Below are positions 1-10,115 of a DNA stretch of 64,000 nt, one piece after another. Position 1 is the stretch's first letter. Each line of letters starts with the position of its first letter. This DNA comes from Cherax quadricarinatus. Taxonomy: Eukaryota > Arthropoda > Malacostraca > Decapoda > Parastacidae. The position numbers and the translations under genes are program-made. Below the pieces are notes generated by a model. It was given only the letters and a program-made list of their open reading frames with translations. It was not told the DNA's origin and searched no databases. Location of the stretch: contig NC_091369.1 of assembly GCF_038502225.1 (NCBI RefSeq), forward strand, positions 9,488,305-9,552,304, written 5' to 3'.

Positions 1-700
1 CAGTCAATCTGTTATGTTGAAACCCTTGCCAACTTTTTCCCTATGTAGTCCTTACAATTTTCCCCCAAAGGTTTCTGCACCCCCATCAAGTTTTGGGGGC
101 CCCTTAAATCACCCCCAAAATTGTTTTTCCCCCCCAGTCTGTAACAAACAATTATTCCTTCTTTTTTAATATCTTGCAAAAAACAATTTAAATTGTCTCT
201 GACATACTTGCTACCCCCCAACCTTTCCTGTTGACCTCGGGGTGGAAAATTTTATATTGTTTGACATTCTGAGGGCATCTCTCTTCTTTCAGATTGAGCT
301 AGTCTCTGTTAGCAAAATATCTATGTTTCCTCATTGCAAAATTTTGTCGTCATTTTATTTTTTCCTCCTGCTTTGTATGAAACCTTGGGGGCCCCCTTGG
401 TCCTCTGCTGCCCCCCTTTTGTTGCTGGCCTGATCTTTGTCTTTTTTTTCTTCATTAATCCAATAATTTCTGTTCAACCCTAGTGTTGCAACCTGCTTTT
501 TTCCCCCCCCATCCTCTTCTTCCATCAAAAATCATAGGCATTTCCCTGGGCCTTTCAATCAGTTTCAAGTTACCACCCCAGAGATGCCCACCCATACAAA
601 CATTTTCCCCAAAATTTTCAGGGCAATAATGGGGTTTTCCCAAAAATCTTCCCAAAATTTAAACCATGCCAGACAACCACATTTCCTACTCCCTTCTTAA
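1..700. other. low-complexity stretch, no gene seen
   Basis: The sequence is rich in homopolymer runs (C5-C7, G4-G5, T6-T8, A4-A5) on a pyrimidine-biased strand. The short open frames of 60-70 codons look random. It could be a decayed repeat or poorly polished sequence at a contig edge. I recognise no repeat family. Confidence 0.4.
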
Positions 701-914
701 AAATCTACATATGATTGGGGTCCTTCCTTTTGACTTAATGAAAACATAGCGACCTGTACAGACGGACAAACCAAGAGACTAAGTGGGGAGAAAATCTCAA
801 GAAAATTCCAGTACACCTACAGAGTAATACTGTTCACTTAAAATTATTACCATCCCCTAAAAGCTTCAGTGTGCGTGAGCCACTACCGATCTGCCTTACC
901 AAACACCCAGCTCC

Positions 915-1305
915 TGTGATATACCTGTGACAGGCTACAAGAGTTTTCCTACGCTTGTAGTCCGGCGTGAGGCCAGGCGCTTCTGTCGATTACCAGTTCA
1001 ACCAGGCTGTTGCTGTTGGCGGCCCGCTGGCCCATACAGACACCCCTCCCAGCCTGGTTGATCTGGCACCTGGCGCAAGTGATCCGATTTGATACTGAAA
1101 CCCTTTTTACGGCAATATTTCTGATATTTGCTGGTAATAGGTTAAATAGCCTTGGACGACAAATGAACATAGTACGTATTCTCTTACTGTGCCCATAGCA
1201 CCCATATTTTTCACTGTGTCAACTTGGCACTTCATCCCATCTCTTTCACTTCAGTACATTATGGCAATGTGTACATTTGGGACTAAGTCCTCCAGTATCT
1301 TCCAT
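915..1305 (-). repeat. non-LTR retrotransposon 3'-end relic
   Basis: On the minus strand this reads as the C-terminal end and tail of a reverse transcriptase of the window's main family. The block for gctgttgctg...ggcccgctggcccata...cagcctggttgatctggc corresponds to the conserved peptide pattern DQ-GC-Y-G-RAA-SNSLV-QA. The relic continues upstream toward the LFN and RR-R-T segments. It is diverged from the intact copy at 33.6 kb and holds several stops, so it belongs to an older subfamily. Confidence 0.7.
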
Positions 1306-1504
1306 CAACCGTTAGATTACAGCAGCAATAAAATGCTAGAGAATCTCTGAACAGCATTCAAGAAATTCAACGAATACTTTAGGACAGTATATGTGTAACA
1401 AACTTATTTGAAGAGTACGCAACACAAACGTGGAACACCACAGGTTTGAAGCAGCTGCCAAAAACACACTCATACTAGTCCAGGAGCTATCTTTTTTATA
1501 CGAG

Positions 1505-1600
1505 GATAATACCTTTATACTTTTGATATACATCTGAAGGCTTTCGACAGTGTTCCTATTCTCCCAATCCGGCCCTGAGCCAGGAATATCATAAATCAAC
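1505..1600 (-). repeat. short retrotransposon 3'-tail fragment
   Basis: The block tttgatatacatctgaaggc, followed by tcccaatccggccctgagcc, matches the tails seen at 43.75, 48.0, 52.5 and 58.2 kb. Only the tail is kept. Confidence 0.5.
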
Positions 1601-1819
1601 CTGGAGAATCTGGAACTGATTACGACTTGAATGCGGGTAGAATATCACGACATACAAGATATTCAATAGGGCTGATAGCGACAATCGCAGGAATTTTAGC
1701 AACTTTTTTTTTCAGTTTCAGTGTGGTAGATAATGAGAATGAACTAATAGGGCTCAAATTCAGAGTTCTGCAGGGTAATACAACCCGAACTCAAAGCAGA
1801 GGCTAAAAATGTTACTTTA

Positions 1820-2025
1820 GAGTAGGGTAGTCCAACTTCTTTGACACCGTGGGCCACTTCACCACTAAACTTATAAGCAGAGGGCCACAAATAATATACT
1901 ATGATAAAAAAAAATATTGTATGATTTTTTAATGATACAAAGGTTCTAGGCAAGGCCTGCAGGTGAAAAAGAAATTTAAAAGCTCTGAATTTATACAGAA
2001 ATAATGCTATTCATGTTCTTACCTA
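1820..2025 (-). mobile_element. hAT element terminal region
   Basis: The block tagggtagtccaacttcttt, then gacaccgtgggccacttcac, resembles the ends of many hAT elements (a terminus followed by a GGGCCAC-type segment). It lies directly downstream of the transposase relic, in the place expected for the right end. The opposite terminus was not found. Confidence 0.5.
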
Positions 2026-3010
2026 CTAATGAGATGTCTGGGGTCGAGATCTTTCTTTTATCAGTCTCTCCATATCGATTCCGAGGTTGGTAGTGGCAAG
2101 TCGAAGACACTCGCCCAGTGTTTCATTTCCCATTTGATTTCGAGTCTCAGATTTTATTTACTTCATGGCAGGAAACATGCATTCACATACAGATGTACTA
2201 CCGAACACTGAGTGCAGCTTTACAGCAAAGTCTCTCAACTTGGGGAATCTATCCTTCTAGATCAGCTTCCATAAACTCTCCTGATTTATCTTTTGGCAAG
2301 CAACAATGGGTCAGACTGCAGTTCACACAGTTCAAGCTGAAGTTTTGGTAACTGTCTCTCCATATTAACTTCCATTGAGTTGTTAAATTAAAGGAGACTT
2401 GGTTTCAGTTTTTTTCTGACAAAACATGAAAGGTCAGACTCGATATAATCTGCCATGAGTTCACGACAAGTAGTAAAGTGTGCAAGATAATTCTGTCTTA
2501 AACACACACTGAATAACTGCAGCTTCTTGCGAAAAGCTTCATTGTGTCCAACTAGTCCAGAAATATTTTGTTGTTTGCCTTGTAAGCTCAGATTCAGCAC
2601 ATTCAAGTGGGCTGTCATGTCTGGTAGGAATGCCAGGGTGCAAAGGAAGTATCTTGCAACTGAGTTTGGTACACCTGTGTAATACTCAGCTGTCCATTTT
2701 GAAGAAATAAAAGGTTACCTTTCCGAAGAGCAAGGAAATGCTGGAGCATTTTTTCACTCAGCCACCTGATACTTGAGCGCAGTGGTAGGTCACTGAATTC
2801 TGCATTCCGTTCAAGGAAAAATATGAATTTTCTGTGTGTGGGGAGACCGCCTCTGATATATTCACTATGCTGAGAACACATTGCTTCTTGGTGGATTATG
2901 CAGTGTAGTGTGATACAATCAACTATTTTCCTTCAGCAAGGCAACTAACCCCACATTACTGCGGCTATAGCTCTTGCACCGTCTGTTACAATACAGGAAC
3001 ACGAGTACAA
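2026..3010 (-). pseudogene. decayed hAT transposase (GTF2IRD2/ZBED-like)
   Basis: The minus strand encodes broken pieces of a hAT-superfamily transposase of the kind captured in vertebrate GTF2IRD2 and ZBED proteins. In order I read a TDGARAIAAVMWG-like segment near 2953-2993, then a HCIIHQEAMCSQH segment, then IRWLSEKMLQHFLALR. After that come MTAHLNVLNLSLQGKQ-NISGL and a C-terminal ECMFPAMK...LGECLRLATTN ending SRPQTSH-stop at 2026. The matches are to family patterns known to me and were not searched. The parts lie in at least three frames with internal stops, so the gene is dead. The N-terminal zinc finger and the left end were not found. The order and spacing make a chance match unlikely. 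Confidence 0.72.
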
Positions 3011-3140
3011 GACACGTCCTCCTCACTTTGTACTAATTATGGTCATGGAGTTGAATTCTCACTACTATGACGCGGTCATTCTAGTAACCTAGTATTATTT
3101 CTCACACAACCCAAGAGCTGCAGATTAATGTTTTTTTTCG

Positions 3141-3421
3141 GCAGCACCTGGCGTTCAAGGTCACGGGCAGCAGCACCTGGCGTTCAAGGTCACCAGAAGC
3201 GGCAGCCCCTGACATTCAAGGTCATCGAAAACAGCAGCAGCCCCTGACATTCAAGGTCACCAGAAGCAGCAGCTCCTGACATTCAAGGTCACCAGAAGCA
3301 GCAGCTCCTGACATTCAAGGTCACCAGAAGCAGCAGCTCCTGACATTCAAGGTCACCAGAAGCAGCAGCTCCTGACATTCAAGGTCACCAGAAGCAGCAG
3401 CTCCTGACATTCAAGGTCACG
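3141..3421. repeat. 32-bp minisatellite, about 9 copies
   Basis: The unit gcagcagctcctgacattca plus aggtcaccagaa repeats with an exact 32-bp spacing (ctgacat at 3244, 3276, 3308, 3340, 3372, 3404). The first three or four copies (ctggcgttcaaggtcac) are diverged, and the last five are nearly identical. Confidence 0.9.
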
Positions 3422-3640
3422 AGTAATAGCATGTAGCATTAAGCAGAACTCAAACAGGTGATACTGGTGTGTGGAGAGTCGCAACGTTGTCTGAGCTAAA
3501 ACAAGAACAGCCTGCTTGAGCAGGCTTGGCCAAAGGCTGGGCTGCAAGAGGAAATTTTTTTTTTTAAATCAGTCATAGGAACACAATTAGAAAATCCTGC
3601 CCACTCTTGCAGGATAAATATCCTGGGTAGTGGCACTTTG

Positions 3641-3886
3641 AGGGAACACATCTTTGTTGGTACACATCTTTGTTGGTACACATCTTTGTTGGTACACATC
3701 TTTGTTGGAGCACATCTTTGTTGGAGCACATCTTTGTTGGAGCACATCTTTGTTGGAACACATCTTTGTTGGAACACATCTTTGTTGGTACACATCTTTG
3801 TTGGTACACATCTTTGTTGGTACACATCTTTGTTGGTACACATCTTTGTTGGTACACATCTTTGTTGGTACACATCTTTGTTGGTG
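3641..3886. repeat. 16-bp minisatellite, about 15 copies
   Basis: The unit acacatctttgttggt repeats with variants ggtacaca, ggagcaca and ggaacaca clustered in blocks. Sixteen is not a multiple of three, yet all frames stay open, which produces long meaningless reading frames on both strands. Confidence 0.93.
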
Positions 3887-3925
3887 GTTTAGAAAGACAC
3901 GTAAGCAAACACTATAACATATTTA

Positions 3926-3965
3926 TTAGAAAACCTTTCGGTCCTGGGACCTTGATCACTTCTAA
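3926..3965 (-). ncRNA. hammerhead-like motif, G3-C8 core variant (left arm)
   Basis: On the minus strand: stem I TTAGAA, core GTGATCA (3959 to 3953), one A, stem II GGTCC/GGACC, GAAA, then GGUU and TTCTAA closing stem I. Relative to the canonical CUGANGA core, nucleotides 3 and 8 are both changed so that they can still pair (G3-C8). GAAAC has become GAAAG, so this copy is probably impaired. Confidence 0.55.
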
Positions 3966-3969
3966 CATG

Positions 3970-4016
3970 TTAGAAGTGATCAAGGTCCCAGGTCCCAGGA
4001 CCGAAACGTTTTCTAA
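3970..4016 (+). ncRNA. hammerhead-like motif, G3-C8 core variant (right arm)
   Basis: Stem I TTAGAA (3970-3975) pairs exactly with TTCTAA (4011-4016). Between them lie core GTGATCA (3976-3982), an extra A, stem II GGTCC (3984-3988) with GGACC (3998-4002), and GAAACGTT (4003-4010). Both stems meet the core exactly where a type I hammerhead requires. The loop of stem II is lengthened by a 7-nt duplication. The predicted cleavage position is after 4010. Stem III would be the self-complementary ACGU, which implies a dimeric fold. Confidence 0.6.
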
Positions 4017-4086
4017 TAAATATGTTATAGTGTTTGCTTACGTGTCTTTCTAAACCAACTTGTCGGTATTTATTACCAAGGTTTAT

Positions 4087-4166
4087 ACCATCTTTGTTGG
4101 TACACATCTTTGTTGGAACACATCTTTGTTGGTACACATCTTTGTTGGAACATCTTTGTTGGTACA
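4087..4166. repeat. 16-bp minisatellite, second block
   Basis: About five more copies of the acacatctttgttggt unit, one with a 4-nt deletion, continue the array on the far side of the palindrome. Confidence 0.9.
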
Positions 4167-4376
4167 CATGCTCCAACTTAACGTTCAACACAAAACACGC
4201 TGCAAGACATTATTCTACACCCACCGCTGCCAGAGGTGAGCCATTCGTTTTTTTTCTGCATTTCCTTAATCTCAGTTAAATATAAGTAAATAAAGGTAAT
4301 ATACGTCAACCTAACACAGTCTAACCTGGTATAAACCTTGGTAATAGATACTGATAAATTGGTTTAGAAAGAGACA

Positions 4377-4417
4377 TGAGCAAACGTTTCGGTCCTGGGA
4401 CCCCTGATCACTTCTGA
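4377..4417 (-). ncRNA. hammerhead-like motif, G3-C8 core variant
   Basis: On the minus strand: core GTGATCA (4411 to 4405), stem II GGTCC/GGACC and GAAACGTT (4390 to 4383). Stem I pairing is only partial (UCAGAA against UGCUCA). Confidence 0.5.
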
Positions 4418-4454
4418 GAAGTGACCAAGGTCCTGGGACTGAAACGTTTGCTCA
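4415..4454 (+). ncRNA. hammerhead-like motif, G3-C8 core variant
   Basis: Core GTGACCA (4421-4427), extra A, stem II GGTCC/GGACT, then GAAACGTT (4441-4448). Stem I pairs TGAG with CTCA across one mismatch. Position 7, which is free in hammerheads, differs from the sister copies, while 3 and 8 keep the G-C combination. Confidence 0.5.
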
Positions 4455-4744
4455 CGTGTCTGAAACAATAACAAATACTAAACTGCCGTAACATGTTCAC
4501 TCGAGCAAAAGTGAACACTTCACTTGGGAAAAACATGCACGCTCTAATTGTAGAACAGTTGCGTGTCAGAACCACCCGTGTCACTCGAAATAGCTAACAC
4601 GCAACGATGGCAATATCAACTCTGAAACTGATTAAAACATTAAAGTGTTACCATCTATAAAACAATTTATTGCCTAACTGCAGCAGATTTATTGTATTTC
4701 ACTAAACTACAAACCTTAATTAAAACTTGCTTTAAGCTGTTTAG

Positions 4745-4865
4745 GTCGGTAAGCCTTTTTCAGACTTCAATAAGCTGCAGTGACGGGCCATCATGTAACT
4801 AAGACCCGCATCAAAAAACACTTGTCTTGTTTCCTGACGAATCTCACCAAACCTAACCCAGGCTG
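4745..4865 (+). mobile_element. SINE 3' part
   Basis: The block gtaactaagacccgcatca, then aacacttgtcttgtttcctg and a tail of aaacctaaccc, is shared with 14225-14345. This type of tRNA-derived SINE ends in CCTAAC-like repeats. The 5' tRNA-like half is eroded here. Confidence 0.55.
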
Positions 4866-5024
4866 CTCATAAAAAATCAGCCAGATATTAAAAAACGGCA
4901 ACATGACAATAGAGGTATACTGGAGAAAACAGAGTGCTAGATTACCAGTGTTTGTGTATCTTCGTATGTGGCATGATCCACATGACGTACTCCCGACAAT
5001 AACAGTGAGGGATTGTAAAACAAG

Positions 5025-5112
5025 CTTTTATTGGGCGACGTTTTGCTCTATGTAGACCTATAACAGGTAATGATTTTATGAAGCTCTACGAAGAGCTAAA
5101 CATTTTCGGAAT
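5025..5112. ncRNA. decayed inverted pair of hammerhead-like motifs
   Basis: The left arm (minus) reads GGTCTACATAGAGC-AAAACGTCGCCC. The right arm (plus) reads ATGAAGCTCTACGAAGAGCTAAACATT. The stem II parts GCTC/GAGC survive, but the core boxes are damaged. It belongs with the U3-A8 family seen at 28.2 and 63.5 kb. Confidence 0.35.
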
Positions 5113-5499
5113 GAATCCTTTTTTAAACCACCTGTCTCTTCCTCCCTATATGTGGCAGATTGAAGGGAAGTGAAAATGAAGAGCGCCCACATTAACACAA
5201 CTGTAAACAAGCTAGTACATTGAGGTGCTCTTAAGATCTTCAGGATAAATACCTTCTTGACTAGACAGTAAAATATAAAAAAGCGCTAAACCCGTATGAA
5301 TCACAAAGCGCTGCACAGGAAGCTTTTCAGAGTTGCTACTAGATACGATGCAGGCGCGCGAGGCTAGGCAGGTGCATACAAATCATTGATCCAGCTGCAC
5401 ATAGGTTAGGCAGCGTTCAACTCAGCAGACAAATGTCACCTGACCAGTATACAAGGCTTGACCATATGGTTATGCTCTAGGCATGTGTCAAGAACACGA

Positions 5500-6900
5500 C
5501 AGTACATGTCTTTAGTCACCAAGGCTTTCACACATCAAGACTAAGGGTGCAGGTGCACTATGTGCACATTCCACCACATCGTGTGACAATCTCCGACTAA
5601 TCAAAGAAGACCTTGGCCACACTCCTGGTGACCACTCTTTAGGTGAAACTGTCCAACCTTTCCAAACCAAGGACGCTTTTATCGTCGACTGTTTCAGTGA
5701 CAATGAGGCAAACAAGACCATCACTACGCCGGCAATGACCTTCTTGAAGAACCGTGACTTCGATGTAGTTCCCCACCTCTGAGGGTATATTAATAATAAT
5801 AAAAAACTTGTATTTAAGAGGCTAGATCACATCACCATCCAGTCAACGATCGAACTGAAGAAACTCTCTGAAGACTAACCTGACTGTTGACATAACTAAA
5901 ATTCCCACCGCCTCCTCAGTGCTCATAATCACCTTTACTGAGATCTCCATGACCTCTAACGCACTCGTTGGTCTCGAATCTATTACCACGTCAACCCCAG
6001 GAATAAAATCAGAGCGCTACTACCACACTACCCCAGGTTGGAACTGCTACTCTTATACACACCTCGCTAATGACTGACCACTGAAGATATATTGTTCCAA
6101 CTGCGGCAACGGCAGATACAACACACACGGCCTGAACCTCAGCCATTCAACCAAAATGACTTCATTGCAAAAGTCACTATCGCAGCCAAATGCCAACTCA
6201 AAAATGATAAACAAGTGGAAGCTTGAAGAACAAACACTTAGTTCCACCAAGAGCCGGTATATTCTGCCATCACTCGACCCCAGACTGATACTAAAGATTT
6301 TTCAACTAAACCAACATTCCGCCACTGCAATCAATATTAATCCAACACTCCCAGACGACGCACCCATCAAGATCATGTACTGCATGATCTATGCTTCCTC
6401 TGGGACCTTCAACTCTACCATCAACAAACTCTTCAGTATCAACAACCTGCTTAGCTAGATTCTAGTCTCCCGAAACTGGACCATCCAAATATATTGAAAA
6501 TCCTCCCCAATATAGGCGGCATCACGGTTCCAACAGATCCTCCATACAATGCCACCCAAGCCAATCCAGACTCACCACTTACCACCACCCAAGAAGCCTA
6601 AAGCACTCCACCTGCGCTGCTTGCAACAGTCTCCATAGCTCCAGAAACGTGCCTAATGATCTAGATTTTCATACCTCTGAAGAAACTGAAGTCGACGACC
6701 ATACCCCCAGCCTAACCCGAAAAAAAAGATTCTTCACTACATTTATGATCTGAAGAATACCATGTTCATGAAAGAACTCCAGCCTCAACTCTGCAATGGA
6801 ACTGTCAAATACAAACCACGGGAAGTCCAAGATTTTGTGAAAACAATTCATCGAGGACCGACAGCTCACATACCCACCAAAAGAAGTATTTTAAAACCTT
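5500..6900 (+). pseudogene. decayed ORF1 (gag-like) of a non-LTR retrotransposon
   Basis: Broken plus-strand frames read HTPGDHSLGETVQPFQTKDA, FIVDCFSDNEANKTITTPAM and TFLKNRDFDVV. Later come a CSNCGNGRYNTH segment that looks like a remnant of a CCHC zinc knuckle, then NANSKMINKWKLEEQT and an APIKIMYCMIYASSGTFNST segment at 6360-6420. This is the usual layout of a Jockey/X-element-type ORF1: an RNA-binding domain, then zinc knuckles, then a helical C-terminus. ORF1 proteins package the element RNA. Multiple stops and frame changes show it is dead. No endonuclease or RT follows in phase, because the element is broken off near 6900. The match is by memory of the family pattern, so the identity is moderately sure and the exact lineage is open. 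Confidence 0.5.
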
Positions 6901-7455
6901 AAATAAGGTAGTCAACTCAATTCCTGCGCATATCAGCAGTTCCCAGCCTGAATACTGGGGTATAAAATACAGACTAATGTGAAATAGGACGTGTGCAGCA
7001 TTAGGACATTTTAACGAGGCAACTTTTCGTCACGAATAACTTCATTAAGATATCTTAATATATATTGTGTGTCTTATTTCACCTCTGCCCTTAACAGATG
7101 TGACATACATAATCTTACACTGTAACAAGTGTGAAGACGCTTGTCCAATCTTACACTGATGCTGCTTAGTAATTTGTACCCATGTTCTACTGTGGGTGTT
7201 GGGGGGGGGAAGGAAGCGGCATATGGAAGTGGGGGGGAATATTGGATGCCACGAGTACTAAAGAACTGTACGCAAAAAAAAATCATGCATATACAGAAAA
7301 ATGAATGACATTAATGTGCATTTTTAGTTAAAAAAATCGAGCCTTCCTATACAAGTTTGAAAAAGATATCAAGGCTTTCTACTGAACCAGATTTTGACAG
7401 ATCTAAATGTTAGTTAAGCCAATTTTCTGAGAAGATTTAATTTAGCGGCTCACAA
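6900..7455. other. no gene seen
   Basis: AT-rich sequence with a G9 run near 7201 and no coding signal or repeat that I recognise. Confidence 0.4.
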
Positions 7456-7459
7456 CAGC

Positions 7460-7615
7460 AGCAGCAGCAGCTTGGTTGATCAGGCTTTCAATTAGGGAGG
7501 GCTATGACCCCTCGAAGTCAGCAATAGATGCATTGGACTGCGTACAGATAGGAGGTACAGCCTGGTTGATCGGACTTTCAAGTTGAGGCTTGATCTGGAA
7601 CTGGGCCGCGGAGTG
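7460..7615 (+). repeat. retrotransposon 3'-end relic
   Basis: It reads cagcttggttgatcaggctt, then gaggcttgatctggaactgg and gccgcgg, in plus orientation. Two partial copies of the conserved tail follow each other. Confidence 0.55.
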
Positions 7616-7619
7616 AGCG

Positions 7620-8955
7620 TTTATCAATGAAATGGTTTTGTAATTTCATTTTCACGTGGGCGAAATGTTGTCGATAAAGGATCGCTTTCTTCTCTTTCTA
7701 AATGGTACAATTTTCCAGTTTACTGATTTCCTGAGCCTCTTACATACGTACAGCCTTGGAAAGTTGTGAGCCCTATGGAGTGGCAGCAAGTTATATAGGA
7801 CTGGGTAGGACGTGGGTGCTTTTTCCTCCTCCAACCAAAATCATTAGACTAATTTATCTTAACCGAGACTCGGTAGCACACATCTCACCCTCAAGCTCTT
7901 GTTTTCAGGTGCTCCTGACCCTCTCTGCAGCTTGCGGTGAGCGACTGTGGAACAAGTTTTACCTCTGCACAGGGCTTTGGTCTTCTTGCTTTCGTGTAAG
8001 TGGGTGCGAGTTAGACCTACCTAATATGGGCCAGTACCCCTACTACAGTATTCCTACGTTCTTGTACATGCTGTTTATACACTCCTTCAGATACTGCATA
8101 ATTCTGACCACATTTACAAGTAAAAGACAGTCGGTTCATCCAACATTCCACCATAGAAATGTTTCACTCGATCGTCAGTCCTGTGTGCAGACGTCAATCC
8201 TACACCTTGCATCTTTCTCCGTGTACTTTGGGTCAAGTAACAGAAATAGATCACATTTATCTTATTTGCTTGGAGGAAGGGTTCATATATGGTTCGAGAC
8301 TTTGCCAACAGAAGACCGAGCACCCATGTCACAGCAGACATGTCAAGAGGTGTCCAGATGACGTATAATTCCCATTCATAAACGTAGTATTAGTACTGAG
8401 TGCTAAATGTTAAAGTTCCTGGCTGCTTGCAAACACTAACTCTGTCGGCTCAGGTCCACTGTCACGAGGAAATCCTTATTTTTCTGGAGCTCCTGAAGTT
8501 TTCCATTCACCACGGATATGCTCCAATTCTCGTAGGGAATGTTGGGGCTTTTGGTAATGTTACTATCTATAGACATCGGATATTTTTTTAGGACCTTTTA
8601 TTACGTTAAGACCAATTAGTTTTCGTCAGGATGGGTTTTGTATGGGTAGGTTTTGCCCTAGGTAGAGTTTGTCCAGAGTGATTTTTGCCTGGCACCCAGT
8701 TATTCTCTCGTGATAACTCTTAAGTTTCCTGTAACCATGTAACGGAACAATTACGGTTCTACTGCTACTTAACTGATCATGGAATTTCCATGGGAAACTC
8801 TAAATTGGTTAGACTGGATATATGGACCAGCTGGCCGTCAACAACAAAGCCCTGGTTAACCGGTAAGGCAAGCACCAAACATGATCCATGACTAGGCTGC
8901 GGGAGTACAACTCTCGAAACTGATCAGAGGTATATATCACATGCTCAAGAAGACT
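7620..8955. other. no supported gene
   Basis: A 201-codon open frame (7756-8361 +) has an ordinary composition with no recognisable domain, motif or splice context. A minus-strand frame overlaps it. I do not call it a gene. Confidence 0.35.
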
Positions 8956-8959
8956 GAAG

Positions 8960-9065
8960 ATGATCAGATTTGGTCCGTAGTAGGGAAGGGTATCTCCAAT
9001 TCCTTGGATCAAGAGCCCTTCGCGAGCATCAAGGTACCAGCCTCGAAGGGAAGATGGAAGGCGTC
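8960..9065 (-). mobile_element. hairpin-forming SINE-like fragment
   Basis: The block ctccaattccttggatcaag, then agcccttcgcgagcatcaag, is shared with copies near 29.15, 46.98, 54.7, 55.13 and 59.33 kb. The fullest copy is at 46975-47165. Confidence 0.5.
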
Positions 9066-9208
9066 ACCTGCTGCCTCCCACCACCACCTACTCGTAATTG
9101 TTCACTCTCACGCTCCACAATCTCCTCCACACCCGTTACTCTATACACCATCCTCTGCTTCCAGCCAAGTTTTTTACTGTTCTCTAGAACACACACACTA
9201 TAAAATTC

Positions 9209-9342
<134 letters not shown>

Positions 9343-9419
9343 AACCTAATCAAATGGAAGTTAAACAACCAAATGTAAGTTAAATAAACCCAATCTACCT
9401 GAAGGACTTCCGAAGGTTT

Positions 9420-9815
9420 TATATGAAGGTCAACGTTTCCTCGCCCCGGTCCCAGACCAGGCTTTCTGATGGATCAAGGCCTGATCAGCCAGACTGTTAC
9501 TGTTGTTAGCATGCAGTCTAACGTACACAACTACTGCCAGGCTGATCAGTGGCTAGAGGAACTGAAGTTCCTTCATAAAGACAGTAAAGGGTTGACTGAT
9601 ACTGTAATCCATCGTATGTATGTTGTAAAGCTTTGAAAACTTTTGGGCCTCTTACATATACGTCATCTCTTAGTGTACTCACGACAACCCTGCTATTTAT
9701 GGGGGGGGGGGTTATTCTGTGTCATCTGCCGAGCCTCTTGCTTTCCTAAGAAATTATTTAAGTGTGCAGATTTGGGACCGAGCCTTATGTGTAAACTGTG
9801 ATGTATCTTTCCAGC
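9420..9815 (-). repeat. retrotransposon 3'-end relic
   Basis: The minus strand holds the tail (ccccggtcccagaccaggct, gatggatcaaggcctgatca) and further C-terminal RT remnants (tctcttagtgtactcac; agatttgggaccgagcct). It is collinear with 33.65-34.05 kb. A G10 run interrupts the reading frame. Confidence 0.7.
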
Positions 9816-10024
9816 CTGCATACCAGGGAGCACAGGTAGAGGGACTTCAAAAGTTCAAAATAATTCAGGTGCTTTATTGAATTTTTAACTAAAACCTAAC
9901 CATCAAACCAGGCTTAATCATGATTAACAAATACGTCTCGCAATATTTCGAGCACGTAGAAATGAAAGAGCAATTCGGAAAAGAAAACAAGCTAGAATTG
10001 CAAATAAACAAGAAGGGTTGGTGC

Positions 10025-10107
<83 letters not shown>
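10025..10107. repeat. (CA)n microsatellite at the 5' junction of a retrotransposon
   Basis: About 41 CA units directly abut the 5' end of the element that follows. Confidence 0.98.
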
Positions 10108-10110
<3 letters not shown>

Positions 10111-10115
10111 TACAC

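Larger units (their letters stand above)
3887..4090. mobile_element. palindromic repeat with two inverted hammerhead-like motifs
   Basis: The two arms (about 3887-3966 and 3967-4057) are near-perfect inverted copies meeting at taacatgtta. Each arm contains the motif GTGATCA-A-GGTCC...GGACC-GAAA. The right arm continues through ttggtttagaaag-type flank to ggtttatacc at 4090. The same outer flank is seen at 4329-4374. The element interrupts a 16-bp minisatellite. Confidence 0.8.
4329..4466. mobile_element. second palindromic repeat of the same family
   Basis: The outer flank ggtataaaccttggtaatag at 4329 is the reverse complement of 4047-4090. It is followed by arms meeting at cttctgagaag. The right arm is cut at about 4466. 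It is shorter than the first palindrome and diverged from it. Confidence 0.7.

Noticed and set aside
3141..3421. CRISPR array (regular 32-bp spacing)
   Set aside because: The units are contiguous tandem copies without unique spacers, and the genome is eukaryotic.
3496..3917. Cys/Lys-rich repeated frames (KMCTNKDVYQQRCVP)
   Set aside because: Translation of the 16-bp minisatellite in several overlapping frames.
7756..8361. A 201-codon plus-strand frame
   Set aside because: No domain, no start or splice context, overlapping antisense frames of similar length. Length alone is not convincing in 64 kb of AT-moderate DNA.
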